From NCBI GenBank assembly GCA_027257055.1, contig JAPVLO010000044.1, positions 5,146,001 to 5,210,000 of the forward strand: a stretch of DNA of 64,000 nt. The letters run 5' to 3'. Source of the DNA: Cephalopachus bancanus. Its lineage: Eukaryota > Chordata > Mammalia > Primates > Tarsiidae. The notes beneath the pieces are model-generated. The model was not told the DNA's origin, made no database searches, and saw only the letters and a program-made list of their open reading frames with translations. Positions 57,949 through 64,000 of the stretch are shown here, one piece after another (the stretch's first letter is position 1; each line of letters starts with the position of its first letter). Made by a program: the position numbers and the translations under genes.

Positions 57949-58769
57949 GAAGGTGCATGGTAAAATTTCAGTCCTTTTTAATTTGTTTATGCTTGATTTA
58001 TGGCCAAGTATATGGTCAATCTTAGAGTACGTTCCATGTGGTGATGAGTAGAATGTGTATTCTGTGGTCTTTGGATGGAGGGTCCTGTAGGTATCAATTA
58101 AGTCATTTGATCAAGAGTCACATTCAGGTTTCGGATCTCATTGCTGATTTTTTTCCTGATGAATTGTCTAGGGTTGTGAGTGGGGTATTAAAGTCCCCAG
58201 CTATGATGGTATTGGAGCCATGTCTTTTTTTAGTTTACCTAGGAGCTGCTTTATGAAAGTTGGTGCTCCTATGTTCGGTGCATATGTTTAGGATGGATAT
58301 TTCTTGTTGATGGATTGAACCATTTATCATTATGTAGTGGCCTTCTGTATCTTTTTAATTTTTGATAACTTAAAGGGTATTTTGTCTGAGATTAAGATTG
58401 CGACTCCTCCTTTCTTTTGTGTTCCATTCACCTGAAAGTTTTTTTTCTATCCTCTTACTTTGAGTCTGTGAGTGTCTTTTCTAGTGAGGTGAGTCTCTTG
58501 AAGGCAATAGATTGTTGCCTGGTGATATTTTACCCATTTTGCCATTCTACGACTTTTCAGTGGTGCATTTAGTCCATTCACATTCAAAATAATTATTGAA
58601 CTGTGAGGGTTGATCCCTGTCATGATGTTCTTACAGAGTTGTTGTTCTTCCTGTTTGTGTGTTGTCTTTCTTTTGGTGTTAGAGTTGGATCATGTGTGTT
58701 TTTAATCTTTTACCTGTACTCTTGTGAAGAACATTGTTGTTCTTTTTTCCTTTTCTTCTGTGTTCAATA

Positions 58770-59665
58770 CTTTCTTAAGTGTTTCTTGTAGAGGTGTCTG
58801 GTGGCAGTGTAGGTTCTTAGGGATTGGATATCTGGGAAAAATTTCAATTCTCCCTCACTGATGAAGCTTAGCTTGGCTGGGTAGGTTATTCTCGGTTAAA
58901 TTGTTTATCTTTTAGAACTTTGAAGATAGGGCTCCAAGCTCTCCTAGCTTGGAGGGTTTCTGTAGATGAATCTGTTGCTATTCTAATTGGTCTTCCCTGG
59001 TAGGTAGTCTGACCTTTTTCTCTTGCAGCCTTTAGGATTTTTTCTTTTATACCTACTTTGTTTAGGTGAATTATTATGTGTCTGGGAGTTGGTCTTCTCA
59101 TTTGTTGTCTGGCAGGGGTTCTCTGAATCTCTTGTGTTTGAATTTTTTCATCATTGATGAGATGAGGAAAGTTTTCTTGAATGATTTCATAAAATGTTTG
59201 CTCCAGTGTGGCCTCTGTTTCTCTCTCTGCCTCAGAAAGGTGAATTACTCTTAGGTTTGGTCTTTTGAAGTGATCATTCATCTCTTGAAGGTTTTGTTCT
59301 GTCTTTTTGAGCTTCTTTTCTATGCTTTTGACAATTTGGGTTAGTTCTCTGTTTTGGACTTCGAGCTCTGAGATTATATCTTCTGCTTGGCTAATTCTGC
59401 TTTCTATGCTTATTAGTTTGTTATTTATTTCCATCCCAGTATTCTTTACTGCTGTTATTTCTGACATCAGCTCCTTCCTATTTTCCTCTTGTCTCTCCTC
59501 AATTTTTTTGATTCTCTCTATTAATTTCTTGATGTCTGGGTTTGTTGCATGTGACCAGTCATTCTGGTGGCTCTTCATTGTTTGTGTTCTGGAGTCTGTT
59601 TTCTCAGTGTCTGATCCCCCAGAGGCTTGTGTGAGACCTATATTCTTCTTTTGGTTTTTCTTCAT
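58770..59665 (-). pseudogene. L1 ORF1p-like RNA-binding protein, C-terminus frameshifted
   Basis: Minus frame 58886-59665 gives 259 residues. Residues 1-42 are polar. Residues 43-130 have a coiled-coil pattern (KKLIERIKKIEERQEE…ISQAEDIISELEVQNREL), the trimerisation segment. From residue 135 comes the RRM (RPNLRVIHLSEAE, IIQENFPHL, IQEIQRTP-like TQEIQRTPARQQ). From about residue 192 comes the C-terminal domain (TPRHIIIHLNKV, KAAREKGQTTYQG, ETLQARRAWSPIF). It stops at FNRE*. A further 40-odd codons starting ITYPAKLSFISEGE continue in another frame just downstream (58889 to about 58765), so a small indel removed the end of the domain. ORF1p binds L1 RNA as a trimer and is needed for retrotransposition. 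Length is near the family's roughly 300-340 residues. Confidence 0.93.
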
Positions 59666-59669
59666 TTGT

Positions 59670-61022
59670 GCCGTTTTTCCCTTCCTACTTTTTCCCTTCT
59701 CTCCACATCACTGTCTTCTTTAATTCTGTTATTCAGGGGTAGAGGGATTGCTTTTACTTCTGTTTGTTCAGTCTTCTATTCTTCTTATGTATGCCCTCTT
59801 ATTTTGTTCAATTCTGGAGTTGCACTGTAGGTTGGGCATGGTCCTTTTTGCAGTTTTGAGATTTACTTATGGGGGGAGCTGTGATTCAAAATCTATCTGC
59901 AGGTCCTGGTATCTATTGACAGGTGTATGGGTAATCTAAGACCCACTTCCCATTGCCTTAGAATCTGTCCATGCAGTGGGGCTGTAGGTTTACTCCCTGA
60001 AATAAAATGAGGTCAGCAGAGGGAAGAGAATGGAGAAGACAGTGAGGGGAAGAGGGGGGTGGAGAGAGAGAGGGTAAGGGGGGGAAACAGACGAGTGTAC
60101 CAACAAATGGAGAGAGAGACCTAAACTGAAACGGATAAAAACAATAGACCATGGCTACAGACTAACCAGCTCCCATACAAAGAAAATTAAAACATACAAT
60201 GATGCTAACATACAAGCTAACCAACCACCTTATTAGTGTGCTGTTCCTCTATACAAAGATATGGTTTACAGAGAGGAGAAAAGAGAAGTAAAGGAAGAGG
60301 AAAAAAAGGAACAAAACAATAGGAATAGAATCAAGCCATTTAACTAACAGAACCAATCGAGCACACTCTGAGACTTCGTTTAAGTCCAATGTCTTTTCAG
60401 CTCTGATTTCTAGCTGTCTTCTCAAGCTGGTAAATTAGTTCACAGTTGGGGTCCATTGCCCCTGGCCTGCTGTGGAGGACAGTTCAGATCACCCTCAGTT
60501 CACCACTGAAATCTGGCCTGTGTCTGTTTTTCAAGCTTGTTTTTCCCATTTTTGTGTTGTTACCTTGAATCGTCAGCTATCTCAGCTGCTTGCCCCAGAG
60601 TGGGTGGAGCCGGACAGCAGCCGGGCAGAGGCCGGAGATGGAAGCCTGCCTCAGGGCACATGGGAGGAGACCCATGCCAGCAGGATGTCAAGGTGTCAGC
60701 AGAGGTGGCAGCGATCCCAGCAGATCTTACCTGCAGGGGCTTCAGGGACTGAAGTCGTGGATCGCCTCAGGCACAGGTGGTGCGATGTGCTATGGCTGCC
60801 ATGGAGGCCACGGTGGTGCCGGCAGCTGCTGTGTCTGTGGCTGCAGTGGCTGTCCAGACCACCTCGATGCCCCAGTGGTGGTTCTGGCCGAGCTCCGTGT
60901 GAAGAGCGGGCTGCTGACATTGGGATCTGCAGCCCCCAGGGAGAGAGCCAGAGACCCTCTGCATTCTCCTTTGCAGAGGGTCTCATAGACCAGGCTGACC
61001 TGTTGCCATCTTGCTGGAAGTC
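59670..61022 (-). promoter_or_regulatory. L1 5'UTR with internal promoter and YY1-type site
   Basis: Upstream of ORF1 on the minus strand. The distal part (60580-61022) is GC-rich with CpGs, unlike its surroundings, as expected for an L1 internal promoter. At its 5' edge, GCCATCTTG at 61005-61013 is the complement of CAAGATGGC, the YY1 motif that fixes transcription start in L1s. Frames at 60472-61071 (+, 199 codons) and 60696-61097 (−, 133 codons) are products of the GC-rich composition, not genes. 59990-60130 is purine-rich. Confidence 0.8.
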
Positions 61023-61279
61023 CTCAGGAATTATTTTAAAAAGGAATTTGATCACACTCAAACTTTTTTGATAATTATATATAAAACTTTGCCTCATTTG
61101 AATACAAAAGGAGCTTGTTTCTCTGTGTACATATATGTGCTAAAAATGAACTTGGCCATGAAGAAAACCTTAAGTTTTTCTGTCCATTCTCTGATTATAA
61201 TGTAATAAAATAAGTAAATAATAAAACATTACCAAAGAAAAATCTTAATTATTTATGAATTAAAGGCACATTTTTCAGA
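61023..61279. other. AT-rich flank, nothing recognised
   Basis: Sequence just outside the 5' end of the full-length L1. AT-rich, with no repeat or gene I can name. Confidence 0.35.
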
Positions 61280-62580
61280 AACCCATGAATTAGAGAAGAA
61301 ATTTAAAGGAAATCACAAAATGAAATATACCAGCAAAAGATGAATTCTCCTAAATCTAGAATTTTAAATGTCTTCAACTTGTAAAATAAAGACAAAAATA
61401 TTAAAGGAATAAAATATTAATTTTAAAATTAGGAAAAGGAATTGAATAAATGACGTAACTAAGAAGAGGGAATTAATAGAGATAAAAGTCAAAATAATGA
61501 AAAAGAAAAAGAGAAATCCAGAAATTGGTTTCTTTGAACAAGCCAATAAAGCAGAAACATTTGCAAGTCTAATTAAGGCAAGAAAGAGAGAACCAAAATA
61601 GGCAAGATTTGGAATGAGCAAAGGGCTATAACCATTTAAAAATTACAGGAGAATACTGCCTATGACTCTTTGATATCCAGATATAATACCCAAAGGAAAT
61701 AGATAATACCTAACAAAATAAAAATCACTCAGTTTTACTCAGGAAGTGGAAAACTTGAATAAACTAATGACCATAGGAAAGCTTCATGTTGATTCAAGTT
61801 TGATCATTGACTCTATTGTCAAGATGAGCTTATCCTTTAGAAAACAGATTCTTCAAATGTTATTTAGATATTTAACACTATGGAAAACGCAAACCTCTTA
61901 CATTCATTTTATGAAACCAGCATAATTTTAGCACCAATTTATAATTCTTATATAAAATTTGCTATCAACAAATATTTCTTATGAATATGAAAGCATTATT
62001 GAACTCTATTTGCTAGTACATTTAGAATTTTTGAATCAAAAGAATAGCTCTAAGTATGATTTATTCAAGAAATGCAAGGTCAATATTGTGATCTATAAAT
62101 CTAATCCATTATGATAATGCAGTGTAAGAGAAAGTCATATTATACTAATAGATACGAAAAGATATTTGATAAAATTTAGTAGCTACTAAAATTGTGAGTG
62201 TTGGTAGTGGAAAGTTCTCCCCAAGAAACTTGTTCTTGAGTGGGACGATGTATTTTAAGTGTCTTCTTCCTAAATATATGTGTAAACTTCATGTAATTCA
62301 AATTTTTAAAATGCAAACACTTTTTAAAAATTTGGATGAATAATCCTAGAATATATAGGAATAACCTAGAAAACCATGAAGAATAACCATGATGCAGAAT
62401 TCACCTTTTAAGATTATACCAGAAAGTTACTGTTTTAAAATCAATGAATCATACTTGTATGGGAATAAGAAATCAGGAAAAGAGAAAAGAGAGTTCAAAA
62501 TAAGTACCAATACTTGAGAATTTAATTAGTAAAAGACAGGTTATTTAATGAATGTGCTAGAACAATTTGCCATCCAGTTT
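61280..62580 (+). mobile_element. Very old L1 fragment (ORF2)
   Basis: Decayed ORF2 in plus orientation: 'ggtttctttgaacaagccaa' (the WFF region), 'ctcttacattcattttatga', 'aaccagcataattttagcac' (RT start), 'aaatgcaaggtcaatattgt', 'ttatactaatagatacgaaa'. Numerous stops and gaps. Confidence 0.7.
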
Positions 62581-63049
62581 TATTGGCTCTCACCTTGTAC
62601 CCTTTCCAAAAATATATTCCTCACAGGCTCAGCCAGGGTTCCAGTTATGATGAACTAAGGCCATACTGGGTAACCCCCTCATCCTATTCCCTTCCCAACT
62701 CCAAAAAAACACATTTCAGACTGGGGCATGGTACCAAAATAATTGCCTGAATGTGTGACAGAGTAAGAGAAGCCAACTTCTAGTCAGTACCCACTTACAT
62801 GGAGGATGGGAGATGAGACCTCCACAGGTAAATTCTCATCTCTGTGGCTCCACACAGTGCAAACAGCAGCTGGGGGTGCACAAGAACAAACCCGCCTTCT
62901 TTCTGGCCTGGTGAGCCAGAAAATTAAAGTTGGACTATTGTGAACACTGAAGAGAATGGAGGATGGGGATGCTGTGTACTAAGGTCTGACTGACTGTCAC
63001 ACCATGCCTATGCAGAAAACTCAAAGCAGCTCAGTTACAGACAAAAGAC
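62581..63049. other. Unclassified sequence
   Basis: More GC than its neighbours. No repeat or gene recognised. Confidence 0.35.
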
Positions 63050-63530
63050 ATGAACTGAGACTAGTACCACTGCTCAAGAAAAAGAGTTTGAAGTTTAAGC
63101 CCAGGCAAGAAAATTTTCTGCTAAAACAAAGAAAAAATACTCACAAGAGAAAAATAACAGAATCCAGAATTTCCACTTAATATTCATAATATTCAGGTTC
63201 TAATTCAAAATTATCTAACATACAAAGAACTAAGAAAATGAAATATAGTCTCAAGAGACTATGACTATTCTAAGTATACTCAGTAAAGTAAAATAAAACA
63301 TATTTTCAATGAATGAAAATAGCATAGAAGAGGAAATATTGGCAGAGGAATAGAAGTGGAAATTCTAGAACTGAAAAACACAATTTCTAAAATTATAAAT
63401 TCACTGGATAGAATTAAAATTTGAATGGATATGACAGAGGAAAGGTAAGTGAATTTGAAGACAGAGTGATAAATAAAATGAATACTAAGTAAGGAACAAA
63501 AAGAGAATTTTTAAAAATAGTTCAATTTGA
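63050..63530 (+). mobile_element. Very old L1 fragment (5' region/ORF1)
   Basis: 'gaaattctagaactgaaaaa', 'attataaattcactggatag', 'gatatgacagaggaaaggta', 'agtgaatttgaagacagagt' follow the L1M ORF1 order in plus orientation. Confidence 0.65.
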
Positions 63531-63544
63531 GGGTTTTTAAAAAA

Positions 63545-63970
63545 CATCTTCTATGTCTCTATTTATCATGTTCAATCTTCCTCTAGTTTCTTGAACATAT
63601 GGAATGCAATTATAATGACTGTTTTAATGTCCTTGTCTGCTAACTCTATCATCAGTGTCATTTCTGGGTCAGTTTGATTGACTGACTTTTCTTTATATGC
63701 TGGGTTGTATTTGTCCTTCTTTACATGCTTCATTATTTTTGAATGCATGCCAAGCTTTGTGAAGTTTTCATTTCTGAGAGCTGTGCATTATTGTTTTCCT
63801 ATCAGTATACTTGAGCTTCATTCTAGAATGCAATTAAGTACTTGGAAACAATTTGTTGGACATTGCTTTAAGATTTGTAAGGAGGGAACAGAACAACATT
63901 TAGTCTAGGGTAAAATTTTTCTCACTATGATGCAAAACTCTATCAGATATTCTACCAGTTTCTGTCATTA
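63545..63970 (-). mobile_element. Very old L1 fragment (5'UTR/ORF1 side)
   Basis: 'tcttctatgtctctatttat', 'tccttgtctgctaactctat', 'tcatttctgggtcagtttga', 'gctgggttgtatttgtcctt', 'tacttggaaacaatttgttg' are the reversed L1M 5' region. The 76-codon + frame at 63678-63908 is antisense to it. Confidence 0.65.
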
Positions 63971-64000
63971 TGAGGATTTTCCACTCCAGATGGTGTGAAC

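Larger units (their letters stand above)
54605..61022 (-). mobile_element. Nearly full-length L1 LINE
   Basis: About 6.4 kb on the minus strand: a 5'UTR with YY1-type start (61022 to about 59670), ORF1 (to about 58770), a spacer, ORF2 (about 58650 down to 55000), a short 3'UTR and an A tail (T run at 54608-54619). Order and spacing match an intact L1. ORF1 has one frameshift and ORF2 several, so it cannot make its proteins. It resembles the 4.7 kb and 48 kb fragments, which appear to be 5'-truncated relatives. No target duplication was found by eye. Confidence 0.93.

Noticed and set aside
59307..59723. 138-codon plus-strand frame in the 59 kb region
   Set aside because: Antisense shadow of L1 ORF1.
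60472..61097. Open frames of 199 (+), 132 (+) and 133 (−) codons as possible genes
   Set aside because: They lie on opposite strands of the same GC-rich block, which is the 5'UTR of the full-length L1. The composition, not selection, keeps them open.

Overview
The window is vertebrate, and specifically primate, nuclear DNA with no recognisable intact host gene. It carries about nineteen Alu-type SINEs (7SL-derived dimers with A-rich tails and target-site duplications), many L1 fragments, MIR and L2 relics and several retroviral LTRs. Most Alus belong to one distinctive group: the left arm reads TGGCTCAGCCTGTAATCC, the B box is a perfect GGTTCGAGACC, the central linker contains ATAAATCAAAAAATTAGCC, and the 3' end is GAGACTCCAACTC. 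They lack simian AluS/Y features and the extra linker motif typical of lemur and galago Alus, and they sit beside a few older AluJ-like copies. I infer a non-simian primate, with tarsier as my leading guess, not proven.

Layout. 1-9.4 kb: L1 3' ends on the + strand (1-1430, 4690-6215), L2, MIR and MaLR-type relics, and one short coding-like block at 1741-1956 followed by AATAAA. 9.4-18 kb: the least repetitive part, mostly apparently unique sequence, with Alus including a tandem pair at 14.0-14.6 kb and an LTR-related copy ending in an A-rich tail at 16.5 kb. 18-27.2 kb: an LTR-rich stretch. Three solo LTRs here have visible TG...CA ends and 4-5 bp target duplications (18877-19330 minus, 20025-20493 plus, 22696-23805 plus), and two related LTRs lie in opposite orientation (about 24.25-25.1 plus, 26.55-27.17 minus). 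27.3-45.3 kb: stacked, nested, mostly minus-strand L1 copies carrying many Alus, a solo LTR (30392-31100), microsatellites and a 62-bp tandem duplication. 45.3-54.6 kb: mixed unique sequence, old L1, MaLR-like relics and an antisense 3'UTR-like block. 54.6-61.0 kb: one nearly full-length minus-strand L1 with a CpG-bearing 5'UTR, a YY1-type site, an almost complete ORF1 and an ORF2 broken by frameshifts. 61.0-64.0 kb: very old L1 fragments on both strands.

Nothing here forms an operon or pathway. The biology is transposon history: several generations of L1, Alu and ERV insertions whose nesting gives a relative chronology. I found no CRISPR array, no tRNA, rRNA or snRNA gene, and no convincing novel multi-gene system.
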